Position numbers and translations under genes: made by a program | Shown: one piece after another, positions 6,021 through 12,663 of the stretch | Numbering within the stretch: position 1 is the stretch's first letter | Layout of the letters: the number at the start of each line of letters is the position of its first letter | From: UBA3700 sp002372775 | Lineage (GTDB): Bacteria > Bacillota > Clostridia > Christensenellales > UBA3700 | Assembly: GCA_946615965.1 (NCBI GenBank) | Contig: CAMOIC010000032.1 | Span: 1-16,398 of the forward strand | Length of the DNA stretch: 16,398 nucleotides | Direction: 5' to 3' | The notes under the pieces: model-generated | What the model was told of the DNA's origin: nothing | What the model saw: only the letters and a program-made list of their open reading frames with translations | Database searches by the model: none

Positions 6021-7457
6021 TTACATCTTTATATCATCTAAATCTTCTTCGTCAAGAAGATTAGCTTCGTCTTCTTTATTATACTTTCTATCATTCTCAT
6101 TAAAAGTTCTACTTGCTTTTGTTGATGTAGGCTTTTCAAAGAATGCTTCTGCGCCTTCAACATCGAAGATGTTATTTTGCTTTAGTAAAGATAATCTTCT
6201 TGTTAAATCACCCATAGTCTTTCCGCAGATTGGCTCAGCAGTCTTAATGATAACAGGAACGCTAAAGCCCCAATCTTTTGTCCACAAATTAAACATATCT
6301 CTATCAGATAAATTAACATTTCTTGATGTTCCTAAAGTCGCTAAGACTTTCTTTATAGAATCATCGCTTAATTGTTGATTATCAAAATACTCTTTAATGT
6401 CATCGTCTGTAATAATACCATCTTTAAGTAGGGTATTAACAAGGTGATCCATTTGCTCAAATTTCTTTAGTGAATTTCTAAAGCAATATTTAGCAATTAT
6501 CATTAAGCCGTCAATAGCATATCCCTTTTGAAGCCAAGGAAGAATATAATTCTCAATGATTGGAGTAGGGTTATCATACCATTGTCCAAGAGCATTAGAA
6601 ATATCAATAGCATAATTAGATATCTTTTTCTTATTCTTTAGATATTCATCAACTTCAGCTGCACTAATTGCATTATTTCTAAAGCAATCATCAAGTGTTG
6701 AATCAAGTTTATTCATTGTTTTAAGACTCTTTTTGCAAGCAGCTAAAATGCCAGGTAATCTAAATCCCCAAGTTTCAGTCCACTTTGTATAGAAGTCTTT
6801 ATCCTCTTCTGTAATTGCAGAAGTCTTGCCAATAGCAACAGCGATTTCTCTAATTTCAGAAGAGCTTAATTCTCTTTGGCGAATTCTATCTTCTACTGCT
6901 TGAATTGTTCTAATACCATCATTAATCCAAGATTTAGCAACTTGAAGAATGTAATTATTAGAAACGCCCTTTCCCTTAATAGAAACGCAGTATTGAATAA
7001 TCATAATTAGAACTTCTGTAGAGATATTACTTGTTTCAATAAAGTCATAATAAACTGTATATTGATTTGGGTTAGAGATAAATCTATCTGAAAAGATTGC
7101 TTCAAGTTGAGCATTGAAATCGGCATACTTTTCTTTCTTATAAGTTCTATATACAGCCATTTTCTTTGTTGAATGGTATTGAACTTGTAGTGGGTCATAA
7201 CTGAAGATTGTAATTAATCCTTTTTCTTCCCAATAAGAGAAAGCGGATAGCACTTTTTCTTCAGATAAAGATAATGCATCGCACATATGCTCGATAGAAT
7301 TATCTTTAGATAATGGCATAGAGCATAGATATAGTCCGAACAAATAAACTTTTAATTGTTCGCCCGAGCAATCGTCAAGATATTCTCTTATAAAAGAGCT
7401 CTCAACGTTAATAAATCCTTTATCTTCATCCTCTTTTGAATAATAGCAAAATGCCAT
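6021..7457 (-). CDS. DnaD/DnaB-family primosomal replication initiation protein
   Basis: 478 residues when started at the ATG of MAFCYYSKED (7457), which has AAAGGG just upstream; an in-frame ATG at 7508 would add 17 residues without support. The N-terminal third has a winged-helix-like pattern (short helices, then EEKGLITIF), as in DDBH1. Two related units follow at about 148-278 and 315-443, each with a helical DnaD-type block and then a WTxxWGFxxPxI segment. The first block contains YILQVAKSW (169-177), matching the YxxxIxxxW motif of DDBH2 domains; the second has it degraded. This DDBH1-DDBH2-DDBH2 layout and length match Bacillus subtilis DnaB (the primosome protein, not the helicase), and the downstream dnaI supports that. 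Clostridial relatives are often named just DnaD-domain protein, so I give no symbol. The C-terminus is acidic. Confidence 0.82.
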   Translation of the reverse strand: MAFCYYSKEDEDKGFINVESSFIREYLDDCSGEQLKVYLFGLYLCSMPLSKDNSIEHMCDALSLSEEKVLSAFSYWEEKGLITIFSYDPLQVQYHSTKKMAVYRTYKKEKYADFNAQLEAIFSDRFISNPNQYTVYYDFIETSNISTEVLIMIIQYCVSIKGKGVSNNYILQVAKSWINDGIRTIQAVEDRIRQRELSSSEIREIAVAIGKTSAITEEDKDFYTKWTETWGFRLPGILAACKKSLKTMNKLDSTLDDCFRNNAISAAEVDEYLKNKKKISNYAIDISNALGQWYDNPTPIIENYILPWLQKGYAIDGLMIIAKYCFRNSLKKFEQMDHLVNTLLKDGIITDDDIKEYFDNQQLSDDSIKKVLATLGTSRNVNLSDRDMFNLWTKDWGFSVPVIIKTAEPICGKTMGDLTRRLSLLKQNNIFDVEGAEAFFEKPTSTKASRTFNENDRKYNKEDEANLLDEEDLDDIKM

Positions 7458-7507
7458 AACCCTTTTTGTGCCCCCGTAAAAGTGATGTAATACAATAATA
7501 ACACACA

Positions 7508-7519
7508 AGCGCGGGCGCT
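7508..7519. repeat. GC-rich 12-bp palindrome between divergent genes
   Basis: AGCGC-GG-GCGCT is an uninterrupted GC-rich inverted repeat in an otherwise AT-rich region. It lies between the ATG of the primosome gene (7457, minus strand) and the exporter promoter (7532-7559, plus strand). It could be an operator or a small cruciform; no T run follows on either strand, so it is not a typical terminator. Confidence 0.5.
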
Positions 7520-7531
7520 CAACAACATTTT

Positions 7532-7559
7532 TTGTAAAACTTTTTTGCTGTGCTATAAT
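7532..7559 (+). promoter_or_regulatory. Promoter of the ABC exporter genes, extended -10
   Basis: TATAAT at 7554-7559 is preceded by TGC (extended -10), with TTGTAA (7532-7537) 16 bases upstream as a -35 box. A start 6-8 bases after the -10 box falls at about 7565-7567, immediately before ATG 7568. Confidence 0.7.
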
Positions 7560-7567
7560 ATGTGAGT

Positions 7568-8599
7568 ATGGTAGAAGATATTTTTACAAAAATTATTAAA
7601 GATAGCGACACTATGGAAGTGAAAGATGCTGGTCAAGATGAATCAGTAGTTGTCGTTTCTAATCTTTCAAAGATTTATTCTTCAAAATTAGCCAAGGCAA
7701 AAGCAAAATCTAATGGTGGTGTTCCAACTAAAGGTATCAAAGCTTTAGATAATGTTTCATTCTCTGTTAAGAAGGGTGAGATTTTTGGACTTGTTGGTGC
7801 TAATGGTTCAGGTAAGACAACATTTATTAAGATTTTGTGTGGTTTAATCAAAGACGACGGAGGAACAATTAAAGTCTTTGGTAAAGATATCCATGGCAAT
7901 AGAGAAGAAATAGTTAAAGATTTAGGTGCTATTGTTGAAGCTCCTACTTTATTCAAGGACATGACAGGCATAGAAAACCTAAATTATTTTGCTATGTTAC
8001 AAGGTGGACTTCCTGCTGGAAGAACTGACGATGTCATTGAACTTGTTGGTCTTGGAGATAGAAAGAAATCTAAATTCTCAACATACTCATTAGGTATGAA
8101 ACAAAGACTAGGAATTGCTCAAGCAATTATGCATAATCCAAAACTTTTAGTTTTGGACGAACCAATTAATGGTCTTGATCCGGATGGTATTATCCAAGTA
8201 AGAGATTTATTGCTAAAGATAAGAGAAGCATATGGTACAACTATTATCATTTCATCGCATATTTTGTCAGAATTAGATGCTCTTTGTGATAGAGTAGCAA
8301 TCCTTGATAAAGGTCATGTTGTTACTGTTAAATCTCTAGAAGAATTAGAAGGACAAACAGAAGGAAAGACAATTGCTAAGATTGAGTGCGATAATCCAAC
8401 AAAAGCATTTGATATTCTATCTGCAGAAGATGGACTTGAAGTAAAACTTGTCGGTGGCTTCGTTTATGTTCGCTTCTTAGGAGATAGAATGGCAGAGATT
8501 AATAAGAAACTAGTTCTTCAGGACATTCTTGTTAAGTCTATTGCTGTTAAGAAGCGTACGCTTGAAGATGTATATAAGGAGCTGATGGACAATGCATAA
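7568..8599 (+). CDS. ABC transporter ATP-binding protein, ABC-2 exporter type
   Basis: 343 residues from ATG 7568. Motifs: Walker A GANGSGKTT (77-85), Q-loop region, signature YSLGMKQRLG (173-182), Walker B LLVLDEP (193-199) followed by INGLDP, and H-loop SSHILSEL. A C-terminal domain of roughly 100 residues follows the nucleotide-binding domain, as in BcrA/DrrA-type ATPases. The N-terminus is odd: an acidic leader of about 25 residues, and about 18 extra residues rich in Lys and Ala (KLAKAKAKSNGG) between SKIYSS and ALDNVSF, next to the A-loop. It energises the downstream permease, whose gene overlaps its end by 8 bases. The exported substrate is unknown. There is no Shine-Dalgarno sequence before 7568, and a GTG at 7562 would lie upstream of the predicted transcript start. 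Confidence 0.88.
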   Translation: MVEDIFTKIIKDSDTMEVKDAGQDESVVVVSNLSKIYSSKLAKAKAKSNGGVPTKGIKALDNVSFSVKKGEIFGLVGANGSGKTTFIKILCGLIKDDGGTIKVFGKDIHGNREEIVKDLGAIVEAPTLFKDMTGIENLNYFAMLQGGLPAGRTDDVIELVGLGDRKKSKFSTYSLGMKQRLGIAQAIMHNPKLLVLDEPINGLDPDGIIQVRDLLLKIREAYGTTIIISSHILSELDALCDRVAILDKGHVVTVKSLEELEGQTEGKTIAKIECDNPTKAFDILSAEDGLEVKLVGGFVYVRFLGDRMAEINKKLVLQDILVKSIAVKKRTLEDVYKELMDNA

Positions 8600-9668
8600 T
8601 ATAGGTTTTACAAATGCTTTTAAAGGCGAATTATATAAGATTTTCGGAAATAAATCATTTATTTCTCTAATAATTGCTTGCGTAGTTATTTTTATTGTAT
8701 TCACACTAGTATTCGACTTTGCATATTCAATTATGAACGAAGCACTTGATACTGTTGCAAACGCAGGAACAGAAGTTGATGAGCAAGAAGAAGCTTCACA
8801 GCCTATAACTCAAGAAGATTATGATACAGCGATTAGACTTCTTGAACAAAAATTGGAGGATTTAAAAGAGGAACTTCAAGAAGCTAAGCCATATCAAAGA
8901 ATGGCGGATAGAAATACATGGGCTGTTAAGTCTCAAATAGCTTTACTTAAATACTTAAAAGCTCATCCTGATGTGAATATAGATAACGTTAATTATTTCT
9001 CTACGACAATGACAGGTTTAAATGCTGAATCATATGTTATTTTTATGTTAGGCATAATGTCTTCTGTATTTATCATCTACGCTATTGTTATTGTAGGCAA
9101 ATCAATGGCAGGTGAAATACAAAATGGAACTATGAAGATGCAGCTACTAAGACCGATATCAAGAGATGCGATGGTTTCTGCAAAATTATTATCATCTTTT
9201 GTTGTAACAACAGGATTGTTTATTATAACAACGATAATTCTATGCATTGTAGGTGCGATAGCATTTAAGTTTAGTGGCGAAACATACTTAATGGTAGTTA
9301 ATGCAGAAAAGGTTGTTGAGATATCGAGTGGTGGCATGATAGTTATTAACCTAATTGGATATATCTTTAGAACATTTGCGTTTATTGTTTTAACAATGTG
9401 TATGGGTACTGTTCTAAAACAGTCAGGTGCTATAGCTCTTCCAATTGTTATGTATTTACTTGCAGATGAGATAGAATTGCTACTTGGATATATTTACATT
9501 GGATACATCGGATTTTCAATAAATACAGCATGGACAATGGCTCTAACAACTGCAGGCCCAGTATTAAATTATATGAACCTGTATTCGATGTTAGCGATAT
9601 CTATTGCTTGGATAGCAGGCCTAACTGCGGGTTCATATCTATTGTTTAGAAATAAGGAAATTAACTAA
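8592..9668 (+). CDS. ABC-2 type transporter permease
   Basis: 358 residues. One membrane span (about 25-46) follows a short cytoplasmic N-terminus, then a large external loop (47-147) with a charged, coiled-coil-like helix (about 73-100), and a block of five spans at about 148-169, 200-224, 250-273, 278-299 and 332-352. The segment EIQNGTMKMQLLRPISR (175-191) matches the cytoplasmic coupling region of ABC-2 permeases (E..NGT...L..P.SR). It would form a dimer with two copies of the ATPase encoded just upstream. An AAGGAG site about 9 bases before ATG 8592 supports this start, which overlaps the ATPase gene by 8 bases (ATGCATAA). The substrate is unknown. Its TAA overlaps the stop of the convergent small gene by two bases. 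Confidence 0.9.
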   Translation: MHNIGFTNAFKGELYKIFGNKSFISLIIACVVIFIVFTLVFDFAYSIMNEALDTVANAGTEVDEQEEASQPITQEDYDTAIRLLEQKLEDLKEELQEAKPYQRMADRNTWAVKSQIALLKYLKAHPDVNIDNVNYFSTTMTGLNAESYVIFMLGIMSSVFIIYAIVIVGKSMAGEIQNGTMKMQLLRPISRDAMVSAKLLSSFVVTTGLFIITTIILCIVGAIAFKFSGETYLMVVNAEKVVEISSGGMIVINLIGYIFRTFAFIVLTMCMGTVLKQSGAIALPIVMYLLADEIELLLGYIYIGYIGFSINTAWTMALTTAGPVLNYMNLYSMLAISIAWIAGLTAGSYLLFRNKEIN

Positions 9669-9928
9669 TAATTTTCCTTGCAATCTTCTATTCTGAATTG
9701 GTCATAACCGAGTGTTTGAACGAAGTCTTTGGCCTTGAATAGAGTGTTGTGGAAATAAACGAAATTCTTGTAATGGAATGGAATTATAACTGGATTTGGG
9801 ATGTCTAATAAATTACAGATATCCTGAATCCATTTTTCATAACTTTCAAATGACAAAGGAGAAGGATCTTCATAGATTAAATCCTTTTGGATATCGTTAT
9901 CTGTTATAAGTTTTGCCCAAATCTTCAT
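9665..9928 (-). CDS. Small hypothetical protein, clostridial type
   Basis: 87 residues starting MKIWAKLI, with AAAGGAG four bases upstream and a plausible promoter (9950-9978, minus strand), so it is likely a real gene. No cysteine motif, signal peptide or membrane span is visible; the sequence is mixed polar and aromatic (SFESYEKWIQDICNLL, then PFHYKNFVYFH). I recall small proteins with a similar MKIW start and overall pattern as uncharacterised families in Clostridia, but cannot name a family or a function. It is convergent with the ABC permease, sharing the bases CTAA at the two stops, with no terminator hairpin seen between them, and divergent from rex. Confidence 0.7.
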   Translation of the reverse strand: MKIWAKLITDNDIQKDLIYEDPSPLSFESYEKWIQDICNLLDIPNPVIIPFHYKNFVYFHNTLFKAKDFVQTLGYDQFRIEDCKENY

Positions 9929-9949
9929 AAATCTCCTTTATGTGTTGTT

Positions 9950-9978
9950 ATTATAGCATAATTATATGCGCCTTTAAA
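9950..9978 (-). promoter_or_regulatory. Promoter of the small hypothetical gene
   Basis: On the minus strand, TTTAAA (9978-9973) is followed after 17 bases by TATAAT (9955-9950) with an extended -10 TGC. The spacer holds an imperfect palindrome GCATA-ATTA-TATGC (9956-9969). Confidence 0.65.
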
Positions 9979-10029
9979 ATTATAAATGCGATTGACAAAA
10001 TATATATTATTATATAAAATTATAATGCG
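9960..10029 (+). repeat. Three short direct repeats upstream of rex
   Basis: AATTATA..ATGCG-type copies occur at 9960-9970 (AATTATATGCG), 9978-9990 (AATTATAAATGCG) and 10018-10029 (AATTATAATGCG). The last two continue into ATT and carry an upstream AA. Starts are 18 and 40 bases apart. They flank the rex -35 box and overlap the divergent promoter. Confidence 0.6.
9992..10020 (+). promoter_or_regulatory. Promoter of the rex-greA-lysS operon
   Basis: TTGACA at 9992-9997, a 17-base spacer, and TAAAAT at 10015-10020. An alternative -10, TATAAT at 10021-10026, is a perfect box but sits too far (23 bases) from this -35. The transcript would start at about 10027-10033. A ribosome site AAGGA (10045-10049) precedes ATG 10054. 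No canonical Rex box is visible here. Confidence 0.72.
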
Positions 10030-10053
10030 ATTTTTGGGGGATATAAGGACCTT

Positions 10054-10677
10054 ATGTTAAAAAAGACCATTTCGGATGCAACAATAAAAAGATTACCAAA
10101 GTATTATGGATATCTAAAAGTACTTGAAGATGAAGGTGTTGAAAAAGTGTCTTCATCATCTATTGCAACTGCAGTTTCAGTATCAGCTTCTCAAGTTAGA
10201 CAAGACTTTTTCGGATTTGAAAGCAATGGTCAACAAGGCTATGGATACGACGTTAAAAAACTAAAAGCAACACTTGCTTCAATCCTTGGAGTAGATAAGC
10301 CACATAGCATGATTATCATCGGTGCTGGTCATATCGGTGGTGCTTTAGCTGGTCATAAAGGATTTGCACAAGAAGGATTCCAATTAAAGGCGCTATTTGA
10401 TATCAATGTTGCGCAAGAATCAATCCACGGCATTCCTGTTTACAACATTTCTACACTTAATGATTTCTTGAAAGAGAATAAAGTAGATATTGCTGTTATC
10501 GCTACAACTAAAGATAGTGCACAAGAAGTAGCAAATACTTTAGTAAAGGGCGGTGTTGAATCAATTTGGAACTTTGCTCAAATTGAGATTAATGTTCCAA
10601 AGAATGTAGTAGTAGAAAATATTTCAATGCTTGAAAGCTTATTAGTTTTAAGCTATAAAGCTAGCAATAAAATTTAA
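10054..10677 (+). CDS. rex: Redox-sensing transcriptional repressor Rex
   Basis: 207 residues. The N-terminal winged helix (about 1-78) includes SASQVRQDFFGF (44-55) and GQQGYGYDV (59-67), the Rex recognition helix and wing. The Rossmann domain has GAGHIG (90-95) for NAD(H), then ALFDIN (114-119), IPVY and a WNFAQIEINVP segment typical of Rex. Rex represses fermentation and respiration genes when NADH/NAD+ is low and lets go when NADH binds. The wing reads FFGFESNG where the family commonly has a SYFGEFG-like stretch, so its DNA contacts may differ. It is the first gene of an apparent operon with greA (20 bases later) and lysS. Confidence 0.95.
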   Translation: MLKKTISDATIKRLPKYYGYLKVLEDEGVEKVSSSSIATAVSVSASQVRQDFFGFESNGQQGYGYDVKKLKATLASILGVDKPHSMIIIGAGHIGGALAGHKGFAQEGFQLKALFDINVAQESIHGIPVYNISTLNDFLKENKVDIAVIATTKDSAQEVANTLVKGGVESIWNFAQIEINVPKNVVVENISMLESLLVLSYKASNKI

Positions 10678-10697
10678 AAACTTGGAGGTTTTTTTAA
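10673..10697 (+). other. Possible hairpin presenting the greA ribosome site
   Basis: The stretch from the rex stop to the greA start can fold with TTTAAAAAC (10673-10681) against GTTTTTTTAAA (10688-10698), leaving TTGGAG, the greA ribosome site, in the loop. The stem is mostly A-T with a small bulge. It might also act as a weak terminator. Confidence 0.35.
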
Positions 10698-11147
10698 ATG
10701 GCAGAACAAGTAACAAAGCTTACTAAAGCAGGTTATGAACAAAAGAAGAAAGATTTAGCTTATCGTGAAAACGAGAGAAGAAATGAAATTAGCGAACAAA
10801 TTAAGTACGCTAAATCATTAGGTGACTTCTCAGAAAACGCAGAATTAGATGCTGCTAAAGAAGCAGAAAATGAAAACGAAAAAGAAATTTTAAGATTAAA
10901 ACATGAACTTGAAACAGCTACTATCATCAAGGCTACAACATATAAGGTATACGACCTTGTAGATAAGGAAGAATACACATATACAATCGTTGGTGATACA
11001 GAAGCTTCAATTCTTGAAAACTATATTAGTATCGAATCTCCATTTGGTAAGGCTGTAACAGGTCGTAAGATTGGAGATACTGTAGAAGTTAAGTTATCTG
11101 CTACAGAAAGTTATAAGGTTAAGATCCTAGATATCAACAAGGAATAA
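10698..11147 (+). CDS. greA: Transcription elongation factor GreA
   Basis: 149 residues, slightly shorter than the usual 157 or so. The N-terminal coiled coil (about 8-77) carries the GreA tip sequence GDFSENAELDAAKE (42-55) with the acidic residues D43 and E46 that position a catalytic magnesium ion in the RNA polymerase secondary channel. The C-terminal FKBP-like domain (about 82-149) includes SIESPFGKAVTGRKIGDTVEV. GreA triggers cleavage of backtracked RNA and rescues stalled polymerase. A TTGGAGG ribosome site lies about 9 bases upstream. It is followed by lysS after a single base, the greA-lysS order known in many Firmicutes. Confidence 0.96.
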   Translation: MAEQVTKLTKAGYEQKKKDLAYRENERRNEISEQIKYAKSLGDFSENAELDAAKEAENENEKEILRLKHELETATIIKATTYKVYDLVDKEEYTYTIVGDTEASILENYISIESPFGKAVTGRKIGDTVEVKLSATESYKVKILDINKE

Positions 11148-11148
11148 G

Positions 11149-12621
11149 ATGGAAGAGAATATTAATGACATTTTAAAAGCTCGTCAAGATAAGCTTACAG
11201 CTTTGGTTGAAGCTGGCAAGAATCCTTTTGAAATCGTAAAGTTCCCAAAGGATGCTTATGCTGACACAATCAAGAACGAGTTTGATAATTATGATAACAA
11301 GCAAGTTAAAATTGCTGGACGTTTAGTATCTAAGAGAGTAATGGGTAAAGCTTCATTTGCTCATTTAATGGATTGTACAGGTACAATTCAAATTTATGCT
11401 TCAAGAGATGGCATGGGTGAAGAAAACTATGCTGAATTCAAGAAGTATGATATCGGTGATATCGTAGGTATTGAAGGTTATGTATTTAAGACACAAACAG
11501 GAGAAATTTCTGTTCATGCTCAAAAGATGACATTACTTTCTAAGTCTTTATTACCTCTACCAGAAAAATTCCATGGTTTAACAAATGTAGATTTAAGATA
11601 TCGTCAAAGATATGTAGATTTAATCGCTAACCCAGATGTTAAGAAGACTTTCATTACAAGATCTAAGATTATTAGAGCTATTAGAGAGTTCTTAGATGGT
11701 GAAGGATTCGTAGAAGTTGAAACACCAATTCTTAACACAATCGCAGGTGGTGCTACAGCTAGACCATTCGTTACACACCATAACACTCTAGATATCGATA
11801 TGTATATGAGAATAGCTCCAGAGCTATATCTAAAGAGATTAATCGTTGGTGGATTTGAAAAAGTTTATGAAATGGGTAGACTATTCAGAAATGAAGGTAT
11901 GGATACAAAGCATAACCCAGAATTCACAACAGTTGAATTATATCAAGCATATACAGATTACTATGGAATGATGGACATCACAGAAAGATTATTCAGCCAT
12001 ATCTGCGATGTAGCTTGCGATGGTAATAAGAAGATTACATACCAAGGCGTTGAATTAGATTTAACAGCTCCTTGGAAGAAGATGACAATGATCGAAGCTG
12101 TTAAAGAATATGTAGGCATCGACTTTGCATCATCAGATAATGTAGAAGATTTCAAGGATGCAGCGAAGAAGGCTGGCGTTGAATTTAAGGATGATACAAC
12201 TTGGGGTAGATTATTATACGAAGTATATGATCAAAAAGTTGAAGAACATTTAGTTCAACCAACATTCATCTTAGATTATCCAGTAGAAGTTTCTCCACTT
12301 GCTAAGCGTAAACCATCAGATCCACGTTTAACAGAAAGATTTGAATTTTTTATGTGTGCAAGAGAAATGGGTAATGCATTCTCGGAATTAAATGACCCAA
12401 TCGATCAAAAGGGTAGATTCATGGCTCAAGTTGCTGAAAGAGAAAAGGGTGATGACGAAGCTCAAATGATGGATGAGGATTATGTAAATGCTTTAATGTA
12501 TGGATTACCTCCAACAGGCGGTCTTGGTATCGGTGTAGATAGATTAGTAATGCTATTCACAGATGCTGCAAGTATAAGAGACGTTTTGTTATTCCCAACA
12601 ATGAAGCCATTAACTAAATAG
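11149..12621 (+). CDS. lysS: Lysyl-tRNA synthetase, class II
   Basis: 490 residues, the usual length. An N-terminal helix is followed by an OB-fold anticodon-binding domain (about 52-135: KIAGRLVSKRVMGKASFAHL), then the catalytic domain: motif 1 around GFVEVETPIL (186-195), motif 2 FRNEGMDTKHNPEFTTVE (246-263), and motif 3 GGLGIGVDRLVMLF (457-470). The enzyme charges tRNA-Lys with lysine using ATP in the cytoplasm. The ATG lies one base after the greA stop, with AAGGAA inside the end of greA as the ribosome site. A terminator follows 6 bases after the stop, ending the rex-greA-lysS unit. Confidence 0.97.
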   Translation: MEENINDILKARQDKLTALVEAGKNPFEIVKFPKDAYADTIKNEFDNYDNKQVKIAGRLVSKRVMGKASFAHLMDCTGTIQIYASRDGMGEENYAEFKKYDIGDIVGIEGYVFKTQTGEISVHAQKMTLLSKSLLPLPEKFHGLTNVDLRYRQRYVDLIANPDVKKTFITRSKIIRAIREFLDGEGFVEVETPILNTIAGGATARPFVTHHNTLDIDMYMRIAPELYLKRLIVGGFEKVYEMGRLFRNEGMDTKHNPEFTTVELYQAYTDYYGMMDITERLFSHICDVACDGNKKITYQGVELDLTAPWKKMTMIEAVKEYVGIDFASSDNVEDFKDAAKKAGVEFKDDTTWGRLLYEVYDQKVEEHLVQPTFILDYPVEVSPLAKRKPSDPRLTERFEFFMCAREMGNAFSELNDPIDQKGRFMAQVAEREKGDDEAQMMDEDYVNALMYGLPPTGGLGIGVDRLVMLFTDAASIRDVLLFPTMKPLTK

Positions 12622-12627
12622 ATAAAC

Positions 12628-12655
12628 AAAAGCAGTCGCAAGGCTGCTTTTATTA
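12628..12655 (+). terminator. Rho-independent terminator after lysS
   Basis: AAAAGCAG (12628-12635) pairs with CTGCTTTT (12644-12651) around an 8-base loop, running into TTTTATTATT. The downstream start codon at 12664 is only about 9 bases past the end of this element. Confidence 0.85.
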
Positions 12656-12663
12656 TTATAAAA

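Noticed and set aside
6021..7457. Internal duplication in the DnaD/DnaB-family protein as a novelty
   Set aside because: Two related C-terminal units are the known DDBH1-DDBH2-DDBH2 layout of Bacillus-type DnaB, so it is expected.
7458..7508. ATG at 7508 as start of the primosome gene
   Set aside because: The extra 17 residues do not look like the family's N-terminus, and AAAGGG lies just before the ATG at 7457.
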